A DNA stretch of 64,000 nucleotides from Pseudomonas simiae (GCF_900111895.1 NZ_FOKB01000008.1:62001-126000), one strand, 5' to 3'; positions 8,776 through 17,536 are shown, counted from the first letter of the stretch. The notes: a model not told the origin generated them from the sequence alone. A program made the numbers and translations.

Positions 8776-9936
8776 TCAACGGCCTTTGAATTGGGCCACA
8801 TTGTCGGCATGCCCCTGTGCGGGCAATGAAGAAGCAGTGCCCAACCGCTCGCCCGTGTTGGCGTCGAACAGCAGTACCTTGGAAGGATCGAATTGCAGGG
8901 TCAGGGTCTCGCCCACCTGCGGTGCCACGTCGGGTGCCAGGCGGCAGCAGACTTTGGTGTCATTGAGTTGCACGAACACCAGGGTGTCCGGACCGGTCGG
9001 CTCGGTGACCTGCACTTCGGCACGAATGCTCGACGCACTGTCGCCCTCGCCTGCCGCCAACATGATCTGCTCCGGGCGCAAGCCCAGGATCACGTCGCGG
9101 TCTTCCAGGCCGGCTTCCGTGGTGTTCAGCGCCAGTTCGCAACGGGCCTGGCCGCTGTCGAGCAGGGCCACCAGGCGACCGTCCTTGCGTTGCAGGCGCA
9201 GCGGCACGAAGTTCATTGGCGGCGAACCGATAAAGCTCGCCACGAACTGGTTGGCCGGGTTGTTGTAGATCTCTTTCGGCGTGCCGAACTGCTGGATGAT
9301 GCCGTCCTTCATCACCGCGACCTTGTCGCCCAGAGTCATCGCTTCGATCTGGTCGTGGGTCACATAGACCGTGGTGGTCTTGAGACGCTGGTGCATCAGT
9401 TTCATTTCGGTACGCATCTCGACGCGCAGCTTGGCGTCGAGGTTCGACAGCGGTTCGTCGAACAGGTAGATCTTCGGCCGACGCGCCAAGGCACGGCCCA
9501 TGGCTACGCGCTGTTGCTGGCCGCCGGACAGCTGGCCCGGCTTGCGGTTGAGCAGGTGTTCGATCTGCAGCAGCTTGGCCACGCGCGCCACTTCGGCGTC
9601 GATATCGGCCTGGGGCATCTTGCGGATCTTGAGGCCGAACTCGATGTTCTCGCGCACGCTCATGGTCGGGTACAGCGCGTAGGACTGGAACACCATGGCG
9701 ATGTCGCGATCCTTGGGGCTCATGCCGCTCACGTCCTGGTCGCCGATCATGATCGCGCCGCCGGTGATGGTCTCAAGGCCGGCGATGCAGTTCATCAGCG
9801 TGGACTTGCCGCACCCCGAAGGGCCGACCAGGATCAGGAATTCGCCTTCCTTGATCGACAGTTCAATGTTCTTCAAGGTGTCGGGCAGGCCGGCGCCATA
9901 GGTCTTGTTTACATTGCGAAGTTCAAGCGTAGCCAT
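8776..9936 (-). CDS. gtsD: Sugar ABC transporter ATPase (GtsD, MalK/UgpC-like)
   Basis: The 386-residue protein has all ABC motifs: Walker A GPSGCGKST (about 38-46), signature LSGGQQQR, Walker B IYLFDEPLSNLDAKLR and the switch His in VTHDQIEAM. A C-terminal TOBE domain (about 235-360) places it in the MalK/UgpC group, where that domain often has regulatory contacts. It energises glucose import through GtsBC. It starts two bases after gtsC stops. Confidence 0.93.
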   Translation of the reverse strand: MATLELRNVNKTYGAGLPDTLKNIELSIKEGEFLILVGPSGCGKSTLMNCIAGLETITGGAIMIGDQDVSGMSPKDRDIAMVFQSYALYPTMSVRENIEFGLKIRKMPQADIDAEVARVAKLLQIEHLLNRKPGQLSGGQQQRVAMGRALARRPKIYLFDEPLSNLDAKLRVEMRTEMKLMHQRLKTTTVYVTHDQIEAMTLGDKVAVMKDGIIQQFGTPKEIYNNPANQFVASFIGSPPMNFVPLRLQRKDGRLVALLDSGQARCELALNTTEAGLEDRDVILGLRPEQIMLAAGEGDSASSIRAEVQVTEPTGPDTLVFVQLNDTKVCCRLAPDVAPQVGETLTLQFDPSKVLLFDANTGERLGTASSLPAQGHADNVAQFKGR

Positions 9937-9938
9937 GA

Positions 9939-10784
9939 TTACCCCTTGACCGCGCCGGCTGTGAGGCCGCGCACGAAATACTTGCCTGCGATCACATAGA
10001 CCAGCAGGGTCGGCAGCCCGGCGATCATCGCCGCCGCCATATCCACGTTATATTCCTTGGCCCCGGTGCTGGTGTTGACCAGGTTGTTCAGCGCCACGGT
10101 GATGGGCTGGGAGTCACCACTGGAGAACACCACGCCGAACAGGAAGTCGTTCCAGATCTGGGTGAACTGCCAGATCAGGCAGACCATGATGATCGGTGTC
10201 GACATCGGCAGAATGATCTGACGGAAGATGGTGAAGAAGCCCGCACCGTCCAGGCGCGCGGCCTTGATCAGTGCATCCGGAATGCTCACGTAGTAGTTAC
10301 GGAAGAACAGCGTAGTGAACGCCAGGCCGTAGACCACGTGCACAAACACCAGGCCGGTGGTGGTGCTGGCCAGGCCCATCTTGCCCAGGGTGAACGAGGC
10401 CGGCAGCAGCACGGTCTGGAACGGCAGGAAGCAGCCGAACAACAGCAGGCCGAAGAACAGCTGCGAGCCTTTGAAGCGCCAGAACGACAGCACATACCCG
10501 TTCAACGCACCGATGGCGGTGGAGATCAGTACGGCCGGAACGGTGATTTTGATCGAGTTCCAGAAGTAGCCATCCACGGTAGCCCAGGCCTTGACCCAGC
10601 CAATACCGGTGACCACGGTCGGCCAGCTCAGCAGGTTGCCGCTGCTGATGTCTTCCGGGGTCTTGAAGCTGGTGAGCAGCATCACCACCAGCGGCACCAG
10701 GTACAGCAGCACGGCGAGGATCAGCACCGCGTAGATCGCGATGCGGCTCAGGCTGATAGCAGGTTTGGAAGCGAGACTAGTCAT
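9939..10784 (-). CDS. gtsC: Sugar ABC transporter permease (GtsC)
   Basis: The 281-residue protein has six predicted membrane helices, beginning with SRIAIYAVLILAVLLYLVPLVVML, and a MalG-type EAA loop (DALIKAARLDGAGFFTIFRQIILP) that docks on the ATPase. It pairs with GtsB as the inner-membrane pore. Its start overlaps the end of gtsB by eight bases, indicating coupled translation. Confidence 0.92.
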   Translation of the reverse strand: MTSLASKPAISLSRIAIYAVLILAVLLYLVPLVVMLLTSFKTPEDISSGNLLSWPTVVTGIGWVKAWATVDGYFWNSIKITVPAVLISTAIGALNGYVLSFWRFKGSQLFFGLLLFGCFLPFQTVLLPASFTLGKMGLASTTTGLVFVHVVYGLAFTTLFFRNYYVSIPDALIKAARLDGAGFFTIFRQIILPMSTPIIMVCLIWQFTQIWNDFLFGVVFSSGDSQPITVALNNLVNTSTGAKEYNVDMAAAMIAGLPTLLVYVIAGKYFVRGLTAGAVKG

Positions 10785-11685
10785 TTCGTTTGGTCCTCAG
10801 CTCGGAGTAGAGGTAAGGCACGATGATCGCGAGGATCGCACCGAGCATCAGGATTGCACTGGCCGAGCCCATGCCCATCTGGCCACGGCTGAAGGTGAAC
10901 GAGTACATGAACATCGCTGGCAAGTCGGACGAGTAGCCCGGGCCGCCAGCGGTCATCGCCGCCACCAGGTCGAAGCTCTTGATCGCAATATGCGCCAGGA
11001 TCATCACCGCACTGAAGAACACCGGGCGCAGGCTTGGCAGCACCACGCTCCAATAGATGCGCGGCATGCTCGCGCCGTCGATCTGCGCAGCGCGCACGAT
11101 GGATTGGTCCACACCGCGAAGGCCGGCGAGGAACATCGCCATGATGAAACCCGAGGCTTGCCAGACGGCAGCGATCACCAGGCAATAGACCACGCGGTCC
11201 GGGTCGATCAGCCAGTCGAGACGGAAGCCTTCCCAGCCCCAGTCACGCAGGAGTTTGTCCAGGCCCATGCCTGGGTTGAGCAGCCATTTCCAGGCCGTAC
11301 CCGTGACGATCATCGAGAGCGCCATCGGGTACAGGTAAATGGTGCGGATGAAGCCTTCCCGGCGGATCTTCTGGTCGAGGAAGATCGCCAGGGTCACGCC
11401 GATGACCAGGGTGATGCCGATAAACATCCCGCCAAAGACTGCCAGGTTCTTGCTCGCCACCCACCAGCGGTCGTTGTCGAACAAGCGCGCGTATTGCGCA
11501 AGCCCCGCCCATTTGTAGGTTGGCAGGAACGTGGAATTGGTGAACGACAGCACAAACGTCCACAGGATGTAGCCATAGAAGCCCACCAGCACGATGAACA
11601 TGCTGGGCGCCAGCACCAGTTTGGGTAGCCAGCGCTGCAGTGCATCGAACGGCGAGGCTTTGCTGAACACAGCAACAGAACTCAT
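10777..11685 (-). CDS. gtsB: Sugar ABC transporter permease (GtsB)
   Basis: The 302-residue protein is a MalF-type permease with six membrane helices and the EAA loop (SIVRAAQIDGASMPRIYWSVVLP). The open frame runs back to 11829 through a REP doublet, but MSSVAVFSKASPFDALQRWLPKL at 11685 is the family-like start and the upstream stretch is repeat-derived. The ribosome binding site before this ATG is weak (GGA). The REP doublet between gtsA and gtsB could stabilise the gtsA message, giving an excess of binding protein. Confidence 0.92.
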   Translation of the reverse strand: MSSVAVFSKASPFDALQRWLPKLVLAPSMFIVLVGFYGYILWTFVLSFTNSTFLPTYKWAGLAQYARLFDNDRWWVASKNLAVFGGMFIGITLVIGVTLAIFLDQKIRREGFIRTIYLYPMALSMIVTGTAWKWLLNPGMGLDKLLRDWGWEGFRLDWLIDPDRVVYCLVIAAVWQASGFIMAMFLAGLRGVDQSIVRAAQIDGASMPRIYWSVVLPSLRPVFFSAVMILAHIAIKSFDLVAAMTAGGPGYSSDLPAMFMYSFTFSRGQMGMGSASAILMLGAILAIIVPYLYSELRTKRND

Positions 11686-11743
11686 GGGAAAATCCAATAC
11701 AGGGAAAAAGGACCAGCCGATAAACCTTGTGACGCTGGCTTTA

Positions 11744-11830
11744 TGTGGGAGCAGGCTTGCTCGCGAAGCAGGCGACGCGGTGTAGCTGTTACACCGCGGT
11801 GATGCCTTCGCGAGCAAGCCCGCTCCCACA
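11744..11830. repeat. REP doublet (REPIN-like) 2, between gtsA and gtsB
   Basis: TGTGGGAGCAGGCTTGCTCG and its inverted partner CGAGCAAGCCCGCTCCCACA flank a further GCGGTG/CACCGC dyad. The long hairpin lies inside the gts operon, 35 bases after gtsA. Confidence 0.88.
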
Positions 11831-11865
11831 CACGCCCAGCACCTACAAAAAACCGCTACCAGGCC

Positions 11866-13152
11866 TTACTTGGCAGACTTGATCGCAGCGCCCAACTTCT
11901 TGGCGGTGTCGGCCGGGTCGGCTTTCGGGTCGTTGATGTAGTTGGTCACGACATCAAAGAACGCACCTTGCACCGCCAGGGTAGTGGCCATGTTGTGCGC
12001 CATGCTTGGCTGCAGGCCACCGGTCTTGGCGTCTGCCAGGAAGTCCTTGGCAGCGGTCTGGGCGCAGGAGTCGAAGCCGTAGGAATCCATTTTGTTCAGC
12101 ATGTCGTTGCGAACAGGGATCGACCCCTTGTTGATGCTGAACACTTTCTGGAAGTTTTCACCCAGTACGACTTTGGCAATGTCCTGCTGGCCAGCAGCCG
12201 TGCCTTTGTCTTTCTGCTTGAACACCGCCAGGGAGTCGATGTTGTAGGTGAACGCTTTGTCGGTGCCCGGGAACGCTACGCACTCGTAGTCCTTGCCGGC
12301 GACTTTCTTGGCGGCGGTCCACTCGGACTTGGCCCAGTCACCCATGATCTGCATGCCGGCCTTGCCGTTGATGACTTTGCCCGCTTCGAGGTTCCAGTCC
12401 TGACCTTTACCGTCGACGTCCATATAGGTTGCGACTTTCTTCAGTTCGGTCAGCGCCTTGACCATTTCCGGACCGGTCAGCGCGCCGTTATCCAGGTCGA
12501 CCAGAGCTTTCTTGTAGCCATCGGCCCCCATCACCGACAGAACGACCGCTTCGAATACGGTGCTGTCCTGCCAAGGCTGGCCACCGTGGGCGAGCGGAAT
12601 GAAACCCGCGGCCTTGAGCTTGTCGCCGGCTGCGTAGAATTCTTGGAGGGTGGTCGGGTTTTTGGTGATACCGGCTTTCTTGAAGACTTCCGGGTTGATC
12701 CACAGCCAGTTCACGCGGTGGATGTTGACCGGCACAGCGACGTAGTCACCTTCGTACTTCACGGTATCGGAGACTTTCTTGTCGAGCAGAGAGTCCCACT
12801 TCTCTTCTTTGGCGACGTCTTTGAGCACGTCGGTGTCGAGCAGGCCGGTGGACGCCCATTCCTGGATGTCGGGGCCTTTGATCTGGGCAACACCTGGCGG
12901 GTTACCGGCGACCGCGCGGCTTTTCAGCACGGTCATGGCAGTAGCGCCACCGCCACCTGCGACGGCGCCGTCTTTCCAGACGAAACCATCTTTCTCGACT
13001 TGGGCCTTCAGGACATCCACGGCCGCCTTCTCACCGCCCGAGGTCCACCAATGCACAACTTCAACCGTCCCTTTGGAGTCGGCGGCAAATGCACTGAGGG
13101 GAAACAACGAGGCAATGGAAATAGCGACGGCGAGGCGATTAATCGCGTTCAT
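11866..13152 (-). CDS. gtsA: Periplasmic sugar-binding protein of the Gts importer
   Basis: The 428-residue extracellular solute-binding protein (family 1) has a signal peptide with cleavage after PLSAFA (near residue 23), followed by VEVVHWWTSGGEKAAVDVLK. Such proteins capture glucose in the periplasm and hand it to GtsBC. It is the first gene of gtsABCD-oprB. Its message begins with an AACAACAA motif overlapping the translation start region, and its promoter shares a 70-base module with the AGE isomerase gene upstream. Confidence 0.93.
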   Translation of the reverse strand: MNAINRLAVAISIASLFPLSAFAADSKGTVEVVHWWTSGGEKAAVDVLKAQVEKDGFVWKDGAVAGGGGATAMTVLKSRAVAGNPPGVAQIKGPDIQEWASTGLLDTDVLKDVAKEEKWDSLLDKKVSDTVKYEGDYVAVPVNIHRVNWLWINPEVFKKAGITKNPTTLQEFYAAGDKLKAAGFIPLAHGGQPWQDSTVFEAVVLSVMGADGYKKALVDLDNGALTGPEMVKALTELKKVATYMDVDGKGQDWNLEAGKVINGKAGMQIMGDWAKSEWTAAKKVAGKDYECVAFPGTDKAFTYNIDSLAVFKQKDKGTAAGQQDIAKVVLGENFQKVFSINKGSIPVRNDMLNKMDSYGFDSCAQTAAKDFLADAKTGGLQPSMAHNMATTLAVQGAFFDVVTNYINDPKADPADTAKKLGAAIKSAK

Positions 13153-13166
13153 CTGAGTACCTTTTC

Positions 13167-13174
13167 TTGTTGTT
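13167..13174 (-). promoter_or_regulatory. AAnAAnAA (Hfq/Crc-type) motif upstream of gtsA
   Basis: AACAACAA on the minus strand is followed by GAAAAGG, a weak ribosome binding site, about 10 bases before the gtsA ATG. It is a full match to the Pseudomonas catabolite-repression motif. Confidence 0.55.
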
Positions 13175-13203
13175 ATGCATGCAAGTCTTAGGCTTGCGCT
13201 GCA

Positions 13204-13273
13204 CGGAGTTTAAACAGGGTTTTTTAAGGCGCAGGTAACAAAGGGATGCACAAATGTCACCAGTTGGTGACAT
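13204..13273 (-). promoter_or_regulatory. gtsA promoter module (copy A of a shared regulatory block)
   Basis: Read on the minus strand the block holds a 20-bp perfect dyad (ATGTCACCA arms around two bases, 13254-13273), six bases, CCCTTTGTTAC (13235-13245), 18 bases and TGTTTAAACTCCG (13204-13216). TAAACT may be the -10. No good -35 is present, which fits an activator-dependent promoter. The dyad overlaps the last codons of the isomerase gene. The same elements with the same spacing lie before the isomerase gene. Confidence 0.6.
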
Positions 13274-14516
13274 AGCGCCCCGCTCCGATGGCACTGGCCA
13301 TGCTTGGCGCCAGCGGCAGCGCAGGCAGCAACACCGCTTGCCAGGCATGGTACAGGTCTGGCTTGCCACCCCAGATGTTGCTGCTGGGTTGGTTGTGCGG
13401 GCTGAGCTCGTGGTGCCAGCTGCCGTGGAGATGGTCGATAAAGTGGGTCTCGCAAAATTCCCAGAAACGCCGGTACCAGGTTTCGTAGTGCAACTCGCCC
13501 GTGCGCTTGAGCAAGGCCTGGGCCGCCGCGCTGGCCTCGGCATGGGTCCAGTGCAGGCGTTCGCGCACCACCGGGCGGTGGTTCCAGTCGAGGGTGTAAA
13601 CAATGCCGGGGGCGCCATCCACGGACCAGGCGTATTCGCAGGCGCTGGCGAACAACCCCTTGGCGTCGGCCACCAGCCATTCGGGTGTGACGAGCCCGGC
13701 TTGCAGGCGCGCGGCTTCAAGGTGCAACACCAGCCGCGCCCACTCGAAACCGTGGCCGGGGGTAATGCCGTAGGGGCGGAAGCCGTCGGCGGGGTTGTCT
13801 TCGTTGTAGCCGAGCAAGGGGTGCCAGTGTGTGTCGAAATGTTCGATCACCATGAACTGGTTGCCGGCAGCGTGGGTATGAATCACACGCTCGACAATGC
13901 GCAACGCGCGGTCCAGCCAGCGCGTATCGCCCGTGACATCGGCCAGGGCGAGAAAGGCTTCGGTGGCGTGCATGTTGCTGTTGGCGCCGCGATAGGCTTC
14001 GACCCCGCTCCAGTCCTGGGCAAAGGATTCGAGCATCACGCCCTCCTCTTCGCTCCAGAAAAACTGGTCGATGATATGGATGGCGTCGTTCAACAGGGTG
14101 GGTGCACCGGGGGCGCCTGCTACTACCGCCGAGCTGGCGGCCAGGGCGACGAAGGCATGCAGATAGGCAGCCTTGCCATGGTTGCCATCGAGGGCGTGGG
14201 GCGCGGCGAACCAGCCACCGTGTTCACTGTCACGCAGCGCGCCGCTGAGGGCTGCAACACCGTGCGCCACCAACTCGGCATACCCTGGCAAACCCAAGGC
14301 GTGGGCCATGGCAAAGCTGTGGGTCATGCGGGCGGTGTTCATGGTTTCGGCGTGGGCATCGGCCGGCAATTGGCCTTTGTCGTCCAGGTTGCCAAAGCCA
14401 TCGGGCAGTCGAGACGCTTTGGCGAACGCCAGCAGGCGCTGGCCCTCGGCTGCAAGCCAAACGTAATGGGCAGGCGCGTTCAGCCAACTGCTGGCAGGCA
14501 GTGGTTGCGTGATCAT
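13257..14516 (-). CDS. AGE-family sugar isomerase/epimerase (N-acylglucosamine 2-epimerase-like)
   Basis: The 419-residue protein has an (alpha/alpha)6-barrel pattern with the conserved His residues of the AGE/YihS group: RMTHSFAMAHALG, NSNMHATEAFLAL and PYGITPGHGFEWARLVL. Members interconvert mannose, fructose and glucose or epimerise acylglucosamine. Its neighbours and shared promoter module point to a mannose/glucose type isomerase working with the Gts importer, but the substrate is inferred. In Pseudomonas putida the gts operon is preceded by edd-glk-gltR-gtrS; here this gene takes that place. Confidence 0.82.
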   Translation of the reverse strand: MITQPLPASSWLNAPAHYVWLAAEGQRLLAFAKASRLPDGFGNLDDKGQLPADAHAETMNTARMTHSFAMAHALGLPGYAELVAHGVAALSGALRDSEHGGWFAAPHALDGNHGKAAYLHAFVALAASSAVVAGAPGAPTLLNDAIHIIDQFFWSEEEGVMLESFAQDWSGVEAYRGANSNMHATEAFLALADVTGDTRWLDRALRIVERVIHTHAAGNQFMVIEHFDTHWHPLLGYNEDNPADGFRPYGITPGHGFEWARLVLHLEAARLQAGLVTPEWLVADAKGLFASACEYAWSVDGAPGIVYTLDWNHRPVVRERLHWTHAEASAAAQALLKRTGELHYETWYRRFWEFCETHFIDHLHGSWHHELSPHNQPSSNIWGGKPDLYHAWQAVLLPALPLAPSMASAIGAGRYVTNW

Positions 14517-14528
14517 GGGTGGCCCTTA

Positions 14529-14536
14529 TTGTTTTT
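14529..14536 (-). promoter_or_regulatory. AAnAAnAA (Hfq/Crc-type) motif upstream of the AGE isomerase gene
   Basis: AAAAACAA on the minus strand precedes the AAGGG ribosome binding site of the isomerase gene, in the same position as the motif of gtsA. Confidence 0.4.
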
Positions 14537-14547
14537 TGTGGGATGAC

Positions 14548-14619
14548 CGGAGTCTAAACAAGGGCGCGGCGGCGGCATGTAACGAAGGGGAAGGGAAATG
14601 TCACCAAGTGGTGACATTT
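14548..14619 (-). promoter_or_regulatory. AGE isomerase promoter module (copy B of the shared block)
   Basis: On the minus strand: a 24-bp perfect dyad with AAATGTCACCA arms around two bases (14596-14619), six bases, CCCTTCGTTAC (14579-14589), 18 bases and TGTTTAGACTCCG (14548-14560). Order and spacing equal those before gtsA. The flanking and spacer bases differ, so conservation is confined to the elements themselves, as expected for binding sites. Confidence 0.6.
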
Positions 14620-14631
14620 CCGTCGACAGCC

Positions 14632-15477
14632 TTATTGCCCTAACGGGGTGACCTTCGCCGGCGCGTTGAGTTGCTGGTTCAGGTTCTGCACCTGGCTTTG
14701 CAGGGTGGTGATATTGCGCGTGGTCTGGATACGGAACACGTCGAACTCTTTATTGGTGGGCGCATCGCTGTTGGACGGCGGGTTGTCCTGGGCGCTCTTG
14801 AGGACCACAAGGTCCTGCTCGATGCGCGCGATAGCAGCGCTCGGGTTGCCCTGCTTTTTCAAAGCGGCCACGTCAGCAGTGAGTTCCTTGATTTCATTAT
14901 CGCGCCTGGAAGCGTCACCTTGTGCCGCCTTGAGCGTCGCCACGGCGTCGGTCAAGGCCTGGACCTGGCCTTGCAGTTTGCTGTTGGCGTTGGACAGCTC
15001 AGTGGTGCTCGCCGTCATTTGCGCCAGGCGCTTATCCAGCTCGGTGGCTTGCCCGGCCACGCCGACCTGCTGCTTGCCCTGCTCCAGCAACTGGCTTTCC
15101 AACTGCTTGATCTGCAGTTTCAGCGCTTCGCTGCCATTGTTGACGCTCGCTTCACTGGCCACGACCTTGCCGGAAATATCCTGTAGGCGCCCCGCCGCTT
15201 CTTCGCTGATGCGCGCAAAGCTTTCCTGGGTGGCCACCAACTGCTGCCCCATTAAGGAGATCTGCTGGAAGCTCCACCAGGCCAGGCCCGCAAAGGCGAT
15301 CAGCAGTGCGCCGATCAAGGCCCACAGTGGCCCGGTGCTGGCGCTCTTGACCTTGACGACCTTGGTGTTGCGCGACCGCACCGAGGTGGCCGGGGTCGGT
15401 TCGAAATCATCGTCATCCCCGAGATCGGCCCGCAGGCTGGGAACGTTGTCGAAGTCGTCTTTAGCATCGTTACGCAT
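14632..15477 (-). CDS. Membrane-anchored coiled-coil protein of unknown function
   Basis: The 281-residue protein has an acidic N-terminus (DDDDFEP), one membrane helix (about 50-72, WALIGALLIAFAGLAWWSF) and then a long heptad-rich segment of about 170 residues predicted as coiled coil. This gives a type II topology with a periplasmic coiled coil, as in some cell-envelope scaffold proteins. I do not recognise a named family. It lies downstream of the SDR gene with a 114-base gap and ends close to the isomerase promoter. Confidence 0.7.
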   Translation of the reverse strand: MRNDAKDDFDNVPSLRADLGDDDDFEPTPATSVRSRNTKVVKVKSASTGPLWALIGALLIAFAGLAWWSFQQISLMGQQLVATQESFARISEEAAGRLQDISGKVVASEASVNNGSEALKLQIKQLESQLLEQGKQQVGVAGQATELDKRLAQMTASTTELSNANSKLQGQVQALTDAVATLKAAQGDASRRDNEIKELTADVAALKKQGNPSAAIARIEQDLVVLKSAQDNPPSNSDAPTNKEFDVFRIQTTRNITTLQSQVQNLNQQLNAPAKVTPLGQ

Positions 15478-15591
15478 GTATCAACCCTGAATCGGTGAAG
15501 TGGCGAGCGACGGGAGTATAAACCGCGCTCCCGGCGCACTGATCGACCCGGAACGCCAGATTCGGTTCCCGAAGTGTTGCCGCTTGTGTGC

Positions 15592-16590
15592 TTACTTGAA
15601 CCCCGGATCCTGGGCTTTCCACCAACTGCAGAACTCGTCGAGGGCGGTCCACAGGCTGACTTTGGGCTCGTAGTCCAGATAATGCCTGGCACGGCTGATA
15701 TCGAGGGTGAAATCTTTGTTCATCACTTGCATACCCAGCCGCGACAGCGACGGTTCCGGACGCCCTGGCCACATCGCGCAAAACGCTTCGTTGAGCGCCG
15801 CCACGCTGTAGGACAAGCCATAGGACCGGTAACGCGTCACCTGAGGCAGTTCCATTTGACGCATCACATAGTTGACCACATCCCACACCGGTACCGGCGC
15901 ACCGTTACTGATGTTGTAGGCCCTGCCCAATGCCGAGCCCGGCGCGAGCAAACTGCTGAGCAGCGCTTCGTTGAGGTTCTGCACGCTGGTGAAGTCCACC
16001 TTGTTCAGGCCGTCACCGACAATGGCCAGGCGGTTCTTGCGCTGCATTTTCAGCAGGCGCGGGAAGATGCTCATGTCACCCGCGCCCGTGACGAAGCGCG
16101 GGCGCAGTGCAATCACTTCGAGGCCGAACTCCTGGGCACCGAACACCTTCTGCTCGGCCAGGTACTTGGTGGCGGCATAGGGGTGCTTGAAGCGCTTGGG
16201 CACTTGTTCTTCGGTCAGGCCCAGATGATCGCGGCCGTCAAAGTAGATGGATGGCGATGACAGATGCACCAAACGCCCGACATGCTGTTTGAGACAGGCT
16301 TCGACGACGTTCTCGGTCACCAGCACGTTGCCTTGGTGAAAGTCCTGATACTTGCCCCACAAGCCCACGGCGCCGGCGCAATGCACCACGGCTTCGACGT
16401 CACGGCACAGGTCACGCACCAGGTCGGCGTCATTCAGATCACCCTGGATAAACTCGGCGCCGCGCCTGACCAAGTGCTCCACACCTTCGGCACGTCGCCC
16501 GTTGACCCGCACGTCCAGGCCCTGCTCCAGGGCGAAACGCGCAAAGCGCCCGCCAATGAAGCCGCTTGCGCCGGTGACCAGAATCTTCAT
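15592..16590 (-). CDS. Extended SDR, NAD-dependent epimerase/dehydratase (3-beta-HSD-like)
   Basis: The 332-residue protein has a Rossmann start MKILVTGASGFIGGRFARFA with the GxxGxxG motif (residues 7-13), then LNDADLV, and the catalytic YAATKYLAEQ (YxxxK, near residue 158). The central LRPRFVTGAGD and FTSVQNLNEAL are typical of the 3-beta-hydroxysteroid dehydrogenase-like branch. The substrate is unknown; sugar nucleotides or fatty/terpenoid alcohols are possible. It starts 52 bases before the argP gene end and is followed by the coiled-coil gene. Confidence 0.85.
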   Translation of the reverse strand: MKILVTGASGFIGGRFARFALEQGLDVRVNGRRAEGVEHLVRRGAEFIQGDLNDADLVRDLCRDVEAVVHCAGAVGLWGKYQDFHQGNVLVTENVVEACLKQHVGRLVHLSSPSIYFDGRDHLGLTEEQVPKRFKHPYAATKYLAEQKVFGAQEFGLEVIALRPRFVTGAGDMSIFPRLLKMQRKNRLAIVGDGLNKVDFTSVQNLNEALLSSLLAPGSALGRAYNISNGAPVPVWDVVNYVMRQMELPQVTRYRSYGLSYSVAALNEAFCAMWPGRPEPSLSRLGMQVMNKDFTLDISRARHYLDYEPKVSLWTALDEFCSWWKAQDPGFK

Positions 16591-16642
16591 GTATTACCCC
16601 ATGTTCTTTCGTTTTTCATCGCTGTTGCCTTGACGCGCGCCA

Positions 16643-17536
16643 TCACTCCAACGGCACCAACCATTGACCACATGCCTGGGCCAGATGATCGGTCAACAGA
16701 CTCAACAGTTGCCCACCACTGCGCCAATGATGCCAGTACAACGGCACATCGATGGGCTTATCTGGCAACAATTCGACCAATATGCCCTTTTCCAGTTGGT
16801 CGCGAACCTGTAATTCCGGCACCAGCCCCCAGCCCAGGCCGGCTTCCGTCAGGCGGATAAAGCCTTCCGACGATGGGCATAAATGATGCTCGAAACCGCC
16901 GTCCACGCCGAGGGATGCCAGGTAGCGGTGCTGCAGAAAATCATCCGGCCCAAATACCAACGCAGGAGTGCGCGCCAGTTGGTCCGCGCGTACGCCCTGG
17001 GGAAAGTGCCGGGCGATAAAGGCCGGACTGGCCAGCGCGCGATAACGCATGGCGCCCAACAACAGGCTGCGCGCGCCCGCCACTGGCCGCTCGCTGGCAC
17101 AGATACAGGCCGCCACCTCCCCGGCCCGCATGCGTTTGAGGCCAACGGTCTGGTCTTCCACCACCAGATCCAGCAGCAGATGATGTTCGGCGCAAAACCC
17201 ACTGACGGCCTCGGCCCACCACGTGGCGAGGCTGTCAGCATTCAACGCGATGCGCAGCCTTTCGGGCATGCCTTCCTCGTCCAGTGCCGGCACCTGGCTT
17301 TGCAGGTCCCGCTCCAGCAGGCGCACCTGCTGCACATGGTTGAGCAGGCGACGGCCGATATCGGTGGGCGTCGGCGGTGTGGCTCGCACCAGTACCGGCT
17401 GGCCAACACGCGCCTCCAACAACTTGATGCGCTGTGAGATTGCCGATTGCGACAATCCCAGGACCTGGGCGGCGCGCTCGAAGCCCGCCTGCTCCACCAC
17501 TGCCGCCAGGGCAGAGAGCAATTTATAGTCGAACAT
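16643..17536 (-). CDS. argP: ArgP-type LysR regulator of arginine/lysine export
   Basis: The 297-residue LysR protein has an N-terminal winged helix (FERAAQVLGLSQSAISQRIKLLEARVGQPVLVRA) and a C-terminal effector domain. The close match to ArgP/LysG and the divergent lysE exporter gene support the call. Family members sense lysine or arginine and activate the exporter. The frame extends to 17659, but MFDYKLLSALAAVVEQ at 17536 is the family start. The operator should lie in the 98-base gap to the next gene. Confidence 0.88.
   Translation of the reverse strand: MFDYKLLSALAAVVEQAGFERAAQVLGLSQSAISQRIKLLEARVGQPVLVRATPPTPTDIGRRLLNHVQQVRLLERDLQSQVPALDEEGMPERLRIALNADSLATWWAEAVSGFCAEHHLLLDLVVEDQTVGLKRMRAGEVAACICASERPVAGARSLLLGAMRYRALASPAFIARHFPQGVRADQLARTPALVFGPDDFLQHRYLASLGVDGGFEHHLCPSSEGFIRLTEAGLGWGLVPELQVRDQLEKGILVELLPDKPIDVPLYWHHWRSGGQLLSLLTDHLAQACGQWLVPLE

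Noticed and set aside
11685..11829. Longer N-terminus for GtsB
   Set aside because: The extra 48 residues are encoded by the REP doublet and spacer and resemble no permease.
15478..15591. Second hrp box, from GGAACC on the minus strand near 15565
   Set aside because: No CCACNNA follows at 15 or 16 bases.
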